64,000 nucleotides of DNA from Cyathus striatus (lineage: Eukaryota > Basidiomycota > Agaricomycetes > Agaricales > Nidulariaceae). Position numbers and translations under genes: made by a program. The notes beneath the pieces were generated by a model. The model saw nothing but the letters and a program-made list of their open reading frames with translations, was not told the DNA's origin and made no database searches. Within the stretch, counting starts at the first letter, position 1; the number at the start of each line of letters is the position of its first letter. Of this stretch, positions 20,766-32,514 are shown one piece after another. Location: positions 1,550,001 to 1,614,000 of the forward strand of contig JAOVFP010000017.1 of NCBI GenBank assembly GCA_025738555.1, read 5' to 3'.

Positions 20766-23511
20766 ATGCACCCCTCACACGGAATCATACCCAAGGAATC
20801 TAGAACAGGCAGTGGGCCGTTTGCAAATGCTCATGACTTTGTAATCCATCATGCGGATATGAATGATTATATGACAATTAATACTCAGGTAGTTCACACA
20901 ATGTCTCATTGAAGTTTTCAACTCTTGTCTTACAGATCCTGCCCAACTTTACAGAATCTGGTTTACAGTCAACCAACTTATGCTGAACCACTTTCCCCAC
21001 TTCGATCTACTGCGGCCCGAACCTCTAAATATTTTGTTGGTCAAGAAAAGTACCTTGAAAAACTTCATGAATACTTTGGACCTGGTAATACTTCTGAGAG
21101 AAAAATGTTTTTGTTGCATGGATTGGGTGGAATTGGAAAGACCCAAATTTGCATGAAATTTAATGATGAGATGGCTGGCCAGTGAGGATATATATTTATA
21201 TCATCACTATATATAAAAGACTAAAAATTGTGATAGATATGCCTATACCTTTTGGATTGATGCAACATCAGAGGATACAATTGTTCAAAGCCTCAAAGAA
21301 ATATATAAGATGACTTCTACTTCAGGAACTCATGCATCTTCATTCTCTTCTGCTACTGTGCTTAACTGGATTTCCAACCTTAAAACTGAATGGCTCATGA
21401 TCTTTGATAATGCTGATGGGTCTCCTGAATTGGTTGAAAAGTTTCTCCCCCCTGGGGATGTAGGGAATATTATGATTACAAGTAGAAATCCTGCTTTAAG
21501 AAGAATTACAACACATAAGAACTCTCTAGAGGTAGCTGAAATGAGTGAAGAAGCAGCCATTGATCTTCTTTTCAAAACAAGTGGAGTTGACAAGAATTCA
21601 AAAGAACACTTGGGCAAATCAAAAACTATAGTTCAGAAATTACATTATCTACCATTGGCCATTGATATGGCTGGAGCTTATATAGCTCAAGTTCAATGTG
21701 AATTTGATAATTTTATAAAACTCTATGATAAATATAGACCCAAGATCTTGAATCATGAAAAATTTAAAGGTGCTTCAGGATACAACAAATCAGTGTATAG
21801 GACTTGGGAAATTTCATTTCAAACCATATTGGATATGTCAAATGACAAAGAAAAAGAGGGTAGCAAAGCAGCAGCAACATATGCTACAATACTTTTAAAC
21901 ATTTGTGCATTTTTTCACTATGAAAAGATATGTGAATTGATGTTTGAGAGAGCTGCAAAGAACTATTCAGTGAACAAAGACTTGTACATAAATGATAATA
22001 TATCTTCATATTTACCCTCAATGGATGTTAAAATTTTAAATATGAATGAATATGGAGAGTGGAATGACTGGATCTTTACAGAGAGCATTGAACTTCTTCT
22101 TTCATTTTCACTAATAAAGAAAACCAGAACAAAATCATTATATAGTATACACCCACTGGTGCATACATACTGTCAAGATAGATTATCCATTGGTGAAAAA
22201 TGGTTATGGAATCTAAATGCTAAAGCAATAATAGTAAGCTCAGTTTCAACAGAAAACACTGCAGAGGAATATATGTACATAAGTGGTCTACTACCTCACA
22301 TTCTTGAAACTTTAGAAAGTGACAAAAAAATAAGCAGAGAATCATATTATGATGATATATTCAGAATTTTAGCATTCTTATTAAATCATAATGGAAAATA
22401 TAACTTGGAAGAAGAATACAGAGTTGGGATTGTGTGTATACATCTTGAGAAACTAGTAGGAAAGGTTGAAAATATATCAAAAGGTTTAAAATTCATGAAT
22501 GAAATGTACTTAAAGTCAATCAAGGACATGGATTCAGATATCACATTTAAACTAAGTGAAACACTATCATTAATTGCTGAGCTTGCACGGACATACCAGT
22601 ATCTGGGGAAATGGGCAGATGCTGAGCAGTTGCAGATTCAGGTGTTGGATATGAGTGAAAGACTTCTTGGCAAGGAACATTGTGACACACTCTCAAGCAT
22701 GAATAACTTGGCAAACACTTTCTCACACCTAGGAAAATGGGCAGATGCTAAGCAGTTGCAGATTCAGTTGCTGGATATGAGAGAAAGAATTCTTGGCAAG
22801 GAGCATCCTGACACATTCAAAAGCATCAATAACTTGGCAAACACTTTCTCAGACCTAGGAAAATGGGCAGATGCTGAGCAGTTGGGGATTCAGGTGCTGG
22901 ATATAAGTGAAAGAATTCTTGGCAAGGACCATCCTGACACACTCTCAAGCATGAATAACTTGGCAACCACTTTCTCAGACCTAGGAAAGTTGGCAGATGC
23001 TGAGCAGTTGCAGATTCAGGTGCTGGATATGAGAGAAAGAATTCTTGGCAAGGAACATCCTGACACACTCTCAAGCATGCATAACTTGGCAATCACTTTC
23101 TCACACCTAGGAAAATGGGCAGATGCTGAGCAGTTGGGGATTCAGGTGCTGGATATGAGTGAAAGAATTCTTGGCAAGAAGCATCCTGACACACTCAAAA
23201 GCATGAATAGCTTGGCAAATACTCTCTCAGACATAGGAAGATGGGCAGACGCTGAGCAGTTGCAGATTAAGGTGCTGGATATGAGTGAAAGAATTCTTGG
23301 CAAGGACCATCCTGACACACTCAAAAGCATGAACAACTTGGCAACCACTTTCTCACACCTAGGAAAATGGGCAGATGCTAAGCAGTTGGGGATTCAGGTG
23401 CTGGATATGGGAGAAAGAATTCTTGGCAAGGAACATCCTGACACACTCAGAAGCATCAATAACTTGGCAATCACTTTTTCACACCTAGGAACTGAGCAGT
23501 TGCAGATTTAG
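20766..23511 (+). CDS. NB-ARC / TPR STAND protein (fungal NLR), three exons
   Basis: This is a signal-transducing NTPase of the NLR class; fungal relatives act in self/non-self recognition. Exons are 20766-20888, 20955-21181 and 21237-23511, with introns of 66 and 55 nt and matching phases. The N-terminus reads GPFANAHDFVIHHADM, an AHDF-x-I motif that I associate with Agaricomycete STAND proteins. Next come KYFVGQEKYLEKL, the P-loop GLGGIGKTQ, Walker B WLMIFDNAD, ITSRN, and LPLAIDMAGAYI (GLPL-type). A winged-helix-like region precedes seven 42-residue tetratricopeptide repeats of kinesin-light-chain style (22606-23487). The frame closes with EQLQI-stop inside an eighth, decayed repeat. Downstream sequence still resembles the repeat, with CAG to TAG and AGA to TGA changes, so the C-terminus was shortened by nonsense mutation. 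Apart from that the gene looks intact. Its 3' flank holds an E-family repeat fragment. Confidence 0.8.
22606..23487 (+). repeat. Seven in-frame 126-bp TPR units
   Basis: Each unit encodes GK(W/L)ADA(E/K)QL, then a DMxERILGK core, EHPDTLxSM and NNLA. Units are exactly 126 nt and highly similar at DNA level, with variation concentrated in a few positions (Q/G after QL, S/R/G before ER, E/D/K before HPDT, and the residues flanking NNLA). Such uniformity indicates recent unit duplication or gene conversion, as in allorecognition NLRs. Confidence 0.9.
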
Positions 23512-23559
23512 GTGCTGGATATTAGGGAATGAATATTTGGCATGGAGCATTCACAGTGA

Positions 23560-23690
23560 AGTGCATGAATGTGTAACAAATGTGATGTGTAAGAATTGTG
23601 TGATGAATGTGATGAATGGGAAAGATGTGAAGAGTGGTAAATATGTGACACATTCATATGATAGCAATATTCAATAAAGAAATAATGCTG
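23560..23690 (+). repeat. E-family fragment at the 3' end of the NB-ARC gene
   Basis: TGTAACAAATGTGATG and TATGTGACACATTCATATGA, followed by TAGCAATATTCA, match the array-to-subterminal transition of the element arms (about 930-965 in the left arm: GTGACAAATTCATACAATAG, then TAATATTCAG). Only about 130 bp remain. Confidence 0.6.
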
Positions 23691-23699
23691 GCAAGCAGC

Positions 23700-24950
23700 A
23701 AAGCCCACTACCCTCTTATTTAACTTGCCCTGTAAATTAATGCATGAATTTTATTACACTGGCCTGAGCATGAAAAAATTCTAAGTAGGTTTGTTGGGTC
23801 CATTCCACTATAGAATGGATATCATAAGTGTGTACAGTCACTGAAAGTGTAGTTAGTTATTGGGGGAACATTGAATTAAGTCAATGATCAAGCCAACAGA
23901 TGATAGTGTTATATAAAAAATAGGGCTGACAAGTGGCAGGGCCCACTACCTTCTTATTTAACAGACATTTACCATTAGAAATAATATTCATTAGAAGAAA
24001 TTAGATTAAGAAAAAATAGGTAGGTGTGTAGGTGTGGTGTTTTTCATTGGATGTGCTTGTATGGACTCATTCTAAACCTGTGTAATCCCCTTTCTTCCTA
24101 GTGTATGACGTACCCATGCACCTTCTTTGCCTTCTCAATTTCAATGGGAGCATAGTCACCCTTGCAAGGTTTGATGAAGCATTTAGTGCAAAGTTTGTGG
24201 GCTCGTTGGAGGGAAGGGTTAAGCAGGCATTGGAGACTGAGGGATGGCAGGGGGTAGTTGCATATCGGAAGTCGTGGTCAGCAATGATGATATGTAAGCT
24301 GCTGTATGCCCTTCTCAACAGTATTGCTAGCTAACTCATGACTCTAGAGTTCATTGGTAGTATGAATGACACCCAAGATAGTTTTCACAGAGGAAGATGC
24401 CTTATTTGTCCGACAAGCAAGGTGGTATGTATCATGCATGGTGATGTAGCACTGTGCACACATGGGACAAGGGTATGGTTTGGAATGTGGGGCTCAGAGT
24501 GGTGTAGGTAGGGGGATACTATTTTGGGGCTGACTCGACATCATTTTAGTAATATAGTGATGTTGTAATCATATAACAGAATAAAGAGAAATGTTATCAT
24601 TCATCGTTGTAATATACATTTTGTACTTGACCTATATCTCGCACACCAAATCCTGCAAGACAATCCTCAACCCTATGTATCCTTCTCCCAATATGTATGA
24701 TCAATATCTATGACAATGTCGGTAAGTATGAACAAGTGCAGATGGTCCAGCAGCCGCATCTATTTCAGGGAATACATGAATAACATTGCGAGCTTAAACT
24801 TCTCATTCTTGATGGAATGTTACTGAGTATATGAAATCAGAATCAGAATCCGGGCAGTCAGCACGATACTTGAGAGTATGTCAGAGTGGGAGCTGTGCAT
24901 GATGAGACGGATGCTGGGGATGAGGAGTACAAAGAAGATGTAGGAATCGA
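23700..24950. other. Degenerate region, no assigned gene
   Basis: A short repeated phrase (GGCAGGGCCCACTACC / GCAGCAAAGCCCACTACC, then CTCTTATTTAAC) occurs at about 23697 and 23935. Frames at 24067-24334 and a minus-strand Cys-containing stretch at 24380-24490 look like decayed coding sequence but match nothing I can name. Confidence 0.4.
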
Positions 24951-24959
24951 ATGATAATA

Positions 24960-26065
24960 CATATCCCTACGACTCTCCTGAGCTTACTCCCATCTCACTT
25001 ACACAATTCCTTAATTGTTCCTCTCCCCACACATCAGTGTATTGTTGGCTGTTACAATGCTACAAAAGGACGACATCCACATCACATCAATCTCATCGTT
25101 GTCTGTGCACTTACCGGAATCTCGATGAGATAAGGAGCACATGGGGGTGAGGAGGTGGTGGTGGATAAAGAAGATGTGGGTGACATGGCGATAGGATTCA
25201 GCAGATGGGGAAGATGTAGAATATGAAGAGGATGTTGGGAATCAGGACTTGGAGAGGGAAGACGAGAATCGGGAATCAGGACGTAGTGGATAAGGCAAAT
25301 CAGGTGTCCCATCCCAGTAATATCCTTCACCTGCTGCTATTCTCACATCTGCCTTTGTGCCATCTGTTTCTGTTGTTTCCTGTTAGTGTACAATTGTCCA
25401 TTGCAGTGCTACTTCAAGACACCTGCTGGTTCCTAGTACCCTGTTCCTCACTACTCTCCTCCGTCCACTACCATCAAATCTCTTCCAGGCTTCACCCCAC
25501 CATCTTCCCCCTCCTTTCCTGTTGGTGGTTTGGTTGTTGTTACAATGCCAGTCAGATATGTCATGCCAAACCTCAAAGTCCCTGGTGCTTGAAAGGCAGA
25601 TACAGCCTGTGACTGCTGCTTTCTTGCCAGTCATCGACATGGCAATTGAAGACGTCATCCCCCACCAGTGTTTTGTTGGCTGCTACAACGCTATATGAAG
25701 ACATCATCCACCTACACGATCCACTATGTGTCATTCACTTGTGGGAGTTTGCATGAGATGAGGATAATATGGGAGATGAGAATGTGGTAGATCAGGAAGA
25801 TGTAGGTGATGGAGTGAACATGGTTTCTGCAGACACGGAAGACATGGGGTATGGTGTATCTTCGGCCATTACCATTACACGAGTCTGCTAGCATATGGTT
25901 CCTCTCAGTTCTTCTAACATCAAGTGCTATTGTATCTCCTCCATTCCAACATCTTCCACCACCCCCCTTCACACCAGTGTTTTGGTTGTTGTTATGATGT
26001 AAGTCACTTGTGCAGAACCAAACCTCGAGGTTCCTACTTGAGAAGGAAGGGTTATATGTATCTGC
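24960..26065 (+). repeat. Diverged tandem duplication with GTTGTTACAATGC motifs
   Basis: Two related blocks, about 25030-25610 and 25660-26065, share in order an A segment (CAGTGTTTTGTTGGCTGCTA-like, then ATGAGAT(A/G)AGGA) and a B segment (GGTTTGGTTGTTGTTA, then AACCTC(A/G)A(A/G)G). Both segments give short similar peptides containing GCYNA or GCCYN. A Cys-rich ancestral coding unit is possible, but stops are frequent. Confidence 0.55.
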
Positions 26066-26099
26066 TAATAAGGCTGTTCCTAATAAAGGGGCTGTCATG

Positions 26100-26940
26100 T
26101 GTTATGGAGCGGAAGGGGAGAAGGAAGGGTAGACAAACCAATAAAAAGTTCTCCATCACTGATTTCCATTCTGTTGGGTGCTTCATAGCGCAGTTTGAAG
26201 ACTTGTAGGATAGAGATGGCATATGCTAGTCTGTGGTGTGCTTCTTAGAGGAACTTGAGCCCTCATAGGATAGATATGGTGTGAGCAACTGTTGGTTCAT
26301 CAATCGTGACAGGTTGGAAGCGATTTTCATGTCATTATCAACTATTCATGTTGCATTATTATTACTATTTAATATGAGGAACTGACCTTAGACTTTGTTC
26401 TTGTTTGTTGCAAGAGAAGTGGAAGGTGATTAGTACTCAGTAAGTAAACTGAATAGGAGAAAATCAATATTTACAATCACCCTCTGTCACAGAATGTCAC
26501 AAGTGATCGATTGACCAACCAATCACAGAGTGTAAACGGGCTTCAACCAATCATATTGCCAGAAAGTGAGATCCTGACCGCGATCCACAAATTGACTTAT
26601 AGGGTAATCCAGAGGTCCCCAATACCCAACTACCTTAAAAGGTAGTAGGAATGAGGAGTCTTCAAAACTTGTGAGGGAGGTCTGATTATGAAAATTTTGT
26701 CTTGATTCAAGAGCTGAGGTATGTATGTACAAATCCATTGAACTACTTAAATATAAATTCTACTACAGTGTGTACTGTATTACTATATCACATTAAAGTT
26801 CACTGTGCTATTGAGCTGTATCCAATCTTCACCATATATATGTTGACAAATGAAATTAAATGCACAGATGTACACAAATAACTGTTAAAGTATCAGAGAT
26901 TGTCCACAGTGATTGAGGATCTGTTAAGGTGAAGTATAAT
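26100..26940. other. Intergenic, no recognised gene
   Basis: A local duplication (GTTGGGTGCTTCATAG and GTGGTGTGCTTCTTAGAG followed by GGATAGA(G/T)ATGG) is visible at 26175-26280. A 71-codon minus frame at 26523-26738 has no motif. Nothing else is apparent. Confidence 0.4.
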
Positions 26941-26949
26941 GGAGGGTAA

Positions 26950-28150
26950 ACATTGAACAATCTGATCAACATGTCAATTGAACACATCTTTCCTCTCTTT
27001 TATGCAGGCTTGAAAGTTGGTATATGGGTATCATACTTAAATGATTCCAAATGTGGAACTGAGTGTAATAAATATGAAAGTAAACTTTAACCTGACTACA
27101 TCATAGAAAGAGACTTTACTTATTATAGATAAAAATATGTAACTGTCAAAAGCCATATACTTATGCTAGATGTGTACAAGATCAATGTGTTGTTTGAACA
27201 TATATTTCTATTCATTCATGCTGGCTTGAAAAGTGGGGAAAGATGTCATATATGTAGTAGGTGTGTCCAATTGAAGTATGGGATAAAATAAGCCAAAAGC
27301 AAGTACATGTGATACTAAGACTAATGATATATCAAAAATATCTGACTCTTCCAACTACTTATGCTAAACATGTACAAGTTTGAAAAACATGACAATTGGC
27401 AAGGTATCTTTCCCCTTGTCTATGCTGGCTTGAAAATGTTTTTATACAGATGATTAATTTGATTGTTCAGCTCTATTTAAACACAAATAGGAGTCATCAT
27501 GGAAAGGGGCCAGCTGAATGAGCTTAGCACCCCAACACTGCTGAGAGATACAAGCAGGTAAGTGGTAGTGAGAAGATAATACTAAGGAAAATTAAGGTGT
27601 CTATAAGATATCATATGGATATCTGGAATGTATATACTTACACTGGCTATGAGTCAGATAAACATGTCAATTGAATACTACATTCCACTCATCTATGCAG
27701 GCTCAACAATCGGTACATGGATGATGTATATGTATTACATTGGTGTCCAAGGGCACATGATAAACTAAGTAGATCATTGATAGGCTCAATGCCAGTACAA
27801 GTTTGATAAACAATTCAATCTAAGACATGGTTCTACTTGTCTACACCAGGCCTACAGGAATTCCAGTTATACATGGTTGATAATGCTGTACATGTAAAAA
27901 TTTAATATGGCTGAATGATACATTAAAATATCAAGTACTCAATAGAGTATGCAAACATTCAACATAGCACAGCCAAAATGTAAGACTTGTCACATGGACA
28001 TAATGATTAGAAAAGACTCATTATAGATCAGAAATTCCTCATATGGCTTACTCTCTCATACTGGACATGTCCAAGATTAATGTGTCAATTGAACATGCCT
28101 TTCCTCTTTTCTATGCAGGCTTGGAAAACTGTACACAGATGTTGAAATGT
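26950..28150 (+). repeat. Degenerate tandem array, about 150-270-bp period
   Basis: The phrase AACATGTCAATTGAACA, then TTCC(C/A)CT, then TATGCAGGCTTGAAAA recurs near 26965, 27182, 27390, 27660, 27812 and 28077. It is often preceded by a CT(T/A)ATGCTA(A/G)A(C/T)ATGTACAAG-like segment. Copies are strongly diverged and spacing varies, so this is an old satellite or multiple insertions of a short element. No coding function. Confidence 0.6.
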
Positions 28151-28239
28151 GTCTAACTCAGTTAGCTATGAGATAGATTCAGGTATATTTACAAGGATGT
28201 CATTTAAATAACAGCAATAATAAAACACTGTAACTTTGT

Positions 28240-29640
28240 AGTTGAGAATTGAAACATGAGCAGCATAGATTGGAGCAATTTATTGATGAAAATTTGCAAG
28301 GGGATAAAGGACTGGCAGCCATAGCACAAACTAGGAGTTCTGTGTTGTTCAAGTTAGTATGTCCAGGTTTTGATGCAGAAATATTTCTTTATTTTAATGT
28401 ATATTTTGTAACCTTAAAGAATGACACTGGATGAGCATAAAGTAAGTGAGTGAGGGTGCTGTGGACCATAGCATTCAAAAAGACTTGAAGAAGCTGTGAG
28501 ATCTTCTAATCTACTAATACAATTGCATCTGGGTAGTTCTGGCATTTTGTGAGCCTTTTAACAGTGCTGAGAGCAGCATTCTTTTGCTCTGCAATTCCCA
28601 CATATGTTTGAGTGAATAATTTAGCATGCATTTCTATCATAGCCACATTCTGTGGAAGAACCTGAACTGAGGAAGCTGAGATTTGGCAAAGAAATGCAGT
28701 GGAAGGAATGTGAACAAATTTCAGCACAGTTAAATGGGATGCTAAACCAAAATTCCATGAAAGTGACAATGCCCAGGCCTAACTTGTCACCAAACTTGCA
28801 GTCTGATATATGATAAAGCTGCAATGTTATTTGACAAGGAAACCCAGTTGTGTTTCCCACCTTTACCTGCACCTTTTTCATACATAGTTATAACTATAGT
28901 GAGTTCTTGTGAGTGAAAACTGAAGCTATAGATTAATATGGTAAAGTATATCTTTTCCTAATACTGATTTATCATTAACAGCAACAATCCCAAATGAGTT
29001 ACTATTCAAGGGAGCCACAGCACTAGTGCATGCTGTTGCTATCAACTCCAATAGATTCAATTGAGAAAACTCATCTTGATGTCACTGAAGAATCTTCTTT
29101 GTGCCAGCTTCAGATGCAAGTCATGCATTTGCAGCATTCCCTGTGTTACTATCTGTAATATTATCCATTCTGGCACCATATACAGATTTTGTAATATGCC
29201 AAACTTTCCAATTTAGACCTGTACTTGTACCTTGCTCATGTTCATGTTCATGCAACACTTTCCATATTTTTTGAGCAATGACTTGTGGTTGTCATTATCT
29301 TCAGTGCACAGGGGAGTTGATGTGATTTTATCATTCTCAAAAATTATTGGTTCAGAAGAAATCATGCTATGTGTTGGCAGAAAATGAGATACCAGTGAGG
29401 CTGTGCTGTGACTGGTTGACTGGGGGATGCATATCTTACCTGCTCATAATGACTCAATTGCTAGGTGACTTCAAACTCAGCATAAAGGCAATTTTTTCAC
29501 TGTCAACTAGAGGACACCTGCTGGAGAGTATCCAACATTCTGCACTTTTTTGGAAATTACCAGTGGATTCATATAAAACCTTTTGTGGAATAATCCAGGG
29601 TCCTAGTTTAGTGGTACAGTGTTTGTGGGGTTAATGATTA
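28240..29640 (-). other. Unrecognised, possibly decayed coding sequence
   Basis: Minus-strand translation gives protein-like runs such as QKIWKVLHEHEHEQG and GLNWKVWHITKSVYGAR (29260-29170), and FGLASHLTVLKFVHIPS and LPQNVAMIEMHAKLF (28760-28620). They are separated by stops and frame changes. No family is recognised. It may be a degraded transposon or host gene. Confidence 0.35.
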
Positions 29641-31120
29641 TATCAACCCACACATATACTTCAGCAGAGCTAGAGGATGAGACAGCTGATGCAGCATGTA
29701 CCAGATAGAAAGGTCTCCATGTAGCAACTACAAGTTGTCAACAGTCCTTGAGATAACCATAATTCACTTCCATGCTTACATTAGTGGCCAATTGATTGTG
29801 ATTACACCACAGCATATAAGGCCTCCCAGATTCCTCTTGGTTATTTTTGGGTGGATTGATCATATGGTTATGTACTTGAGCATGCAATAATCGACTAAGC
29901 TAAACTGGCATAGCCTCACACCATCAATCTGTCAGCTATGTATGTACCATTATGCATAATGACTGAAGTGACTGTGCTATATTACCTTGCTTGTCAAGGT
30001 CTCTAACAGGTGAAAATGGGTTCAACTTTTTGACCTGCACATGATTTTCCCATGTTTCCTATCTGGCACATGCATGCTCCCTTCACACTCCCTTCCTTAG
30101 TTTCCTTTATCTTTCCACCCTTTCCCTTTCATGTCACTGTTGAATGTGCAGCATACATTCCTTCACTTACCATTCATTCCTCCCCTGTCTCACTTCCCCC
30201 ACATCTCCTAGAGTTCTGCATGCACACTTCCAGCCTACATTGTGTTTGCTCCAACTCTTTTTCTGAACTGTTCACTGCCTCTCATTGCATTTTCTCTCTT
30301 CAAGGTTCTCTGGGTGCCTTTCCTCTCTTCTCATGCTGGTTTAAACTTGCTTATTCAACCACAGCTGATCACATTCTCATACCATTCACTATGATAATTC
30401 ATACCTTCATCAACAATGCCCCAACCATCTCTTGCCATTAGCCCTACCTGAAAGTTCATGTTGCATGCCAATAATACCTGAAGTCTTGACCAGGTCTGTT
30501 GCATTTATTCTCACTTCCTTCAAGGTTATTCAGGTGCTGGAAGTCTTAGTTTTTACACTCACCATCTTCAAGGTTCTTTGGGATGCCAATTTTGTTGAAG
30601 TCATGATCTTAAGTCCCATTTGCTGCCTCTGCCTTTTGTGCTTTGATAGTTTGCAGTTGGTGTTTTGTGAACCAGGACACCAGGATATGTGTGTATTTTA
30701 TTGTTGGGATTTGTCATATCCCATATCACCTACCTCCAGACTCCTATGCTCTTACTCTGCCTTTTCCTTTTGTTACTCCAGACTTTGATTACATTCTCAA
30801 TATTACTTATTGCTTACTGTACATAGATTACCTTCATTTCCTTTCTTCTGCCCCACTGAGCTATCCCCTCAGTATTGTAGTTTACATCTCATAGTGAGTC
30901 ACTCATCATTCTTAAGTGTGCCACTATCAGTTTCACTTTACACTGCCATATGCACTCACTTCTCTGACGTGTTTTATTATGTTTAATTAGTTATAGTATC
31001 CATTCTACATACACCTACCCTGACCATACTTCTCTGCTGGCCTTTACTTACTCCAAGTCTCCAGTATTTAAGTAGTACTCAATTTGTACTTAGTCTTTAG
31101 TTTTGTATTGAACTATGTCC
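29640..31120. other. Pyrimidine-rich region upstream of the chromovirus
   Basis: 30050-31120 is rich in C/T on the plus strand, with a near-repeat of TTCAAGGTT(A/C)TT(C/T) phrases at about 30516 and 30568. The 129- and 118-codon frames here have no recognisable domain and are probably low-complexity artefacts. Part of the chromovirus 5' LTR could extend here, but the 3' copy gives no support. Confidence 0.4.
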
Positions 31121-31351
31121 TCACCTTTCAGTCTGACTTGAGTTACATCTCTTGTCCCCTCATCTCTCATCTTCTCTGAAGGGCTTGCCCTTACTCTGAA
31201 ATCCAGGACCAGGAATCCCAGGGGCACAGCACATAAGCTGAAGCCAAAGTCCTACTCCCTGAGTTATCATTCTCTGCCTTTGTCTATTACTCACCCCTTG
31301 TTTCTCTGCAGTCATCCTCTCATACTCTACTGCCAAGTCAGGCTAGGGGCA
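31121..31351 (+). mobile_element. Direct repeat (candidate 5' LTR of chromovirus)
   Basis: Shares about 230 bp with 44373-44610, from TCCTCACC(T/C)TTCAGTCTGA to GGGGCAC(A/G)GTCATGACA. The copy starts TGTCCTCACC and ends GTCATGACA, compatible with TG...CA LTR ends. The gag frame starts only a few bases after it, leaving no clear primer-binding site, so it may be a partial LTR. Confidence 0.55.
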
Positions 31352-32514
31352 CAGTCATGACAGTATATGAAACTACCACCTTGGATTCCTGTTCTCATGA
31401 TGCTTTTCTTTCTCTCATGGCTACCTGTACACAGACTCAGACTGCACATGCCAGGAGCCATGAACAGCAGCAAAACAAAGTGCACTATAGCAATCGTCTA
31501 GTTGCTCAGCAAGCTTGTGAACATAATGCCGCTAACATGCCTCATTGTGTTGACTCTGCTCTGCCTCTCTCTTGGTGGAATGCCCCACCCTCAGCTAGTG
31601 CTCTGGTATCTGGAAGAATCGCCTCCACCCATCATGCAACTTGTGAACTTCAGCCAGTTCACAGTAATCAATTGCACACTCCACACCCAATCCCATTGAG
31701 CATTCCATTTGACCCCACCCTTGTCCCCACTGCATCCATAGAACCAGTGGATACTCAACTTCCTTCAGAAGGTGTAGCTGCATGCCAGCAGCAAACACCC
31801 ACAGCCCATTCACCACCTGCCCAACAGCCTGTAGCTTCAGGCAGTGGAGGACTTCCTCCACTACCACCCTCCTCTGCTGGTAATTCTGCTGAAGTTGGAA
31901 ATGGTGGGCCTCCAGATGATGCTGGAGATGATGGTGATGGCTCCAGAGATGATGGTAATGATTCCAAAGATGATGATCAAGGAGATGACAATCAAGAGGA
32001 TGATGATGAGCAGGCAGGTGCTGGTGGCAATGGTCCTGGCAGACCAAATGGCCCTGGAGGTCCTCCCTCTAATCCTCCCTCCAATTTTCCCTTGGAACCT
32101 CCTTCAAGGCCTCCCTCCAGGGATGCCTATCATGACCCCTGTCACCCACCACACCACTACAACTTTACCAGGGATGAAATCCTGGAAATGGTGGCCTCTG
32201 TGGCAGATTACTTCACCCCACCACCACCACCACCACCACCTCCTGTTCAGGAGAAGAAAGTTAACCAGCTGGACAATTTTGACGGCTCCAACACCTTGAA
32301 GCTGGAACCTTTCATCATGTAAGTCTGCTTGGTGTTCCAGAACAACCCCCAGTTGTACCTGGATGACTCCTCAAAGGTCAATTATGCATTGGCTTTTCTC
32401 TGTGGTTCAGCAAGCAACTTGTTTGCCACTCACCTAGATGACAACATCTATGAACCATGGATGGATTCATGGGGCTACTTTGTTCAGCTCCTCCATACTG
32501 ATAAGACTAACTTT

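Noticed and set aside
30052..30788. Two overlapping plus-strand frames of 118-129 codons
   Set aside because: The region is pyrimidine-rich and gives Phe/Ser/Leu/Pro-biased translations without motifs.
31595..32047. 150-codon minus-strand frame with His-rich translation
   Set aside because: It is the antisense shadow of the gag acidic/Pro-rich region.
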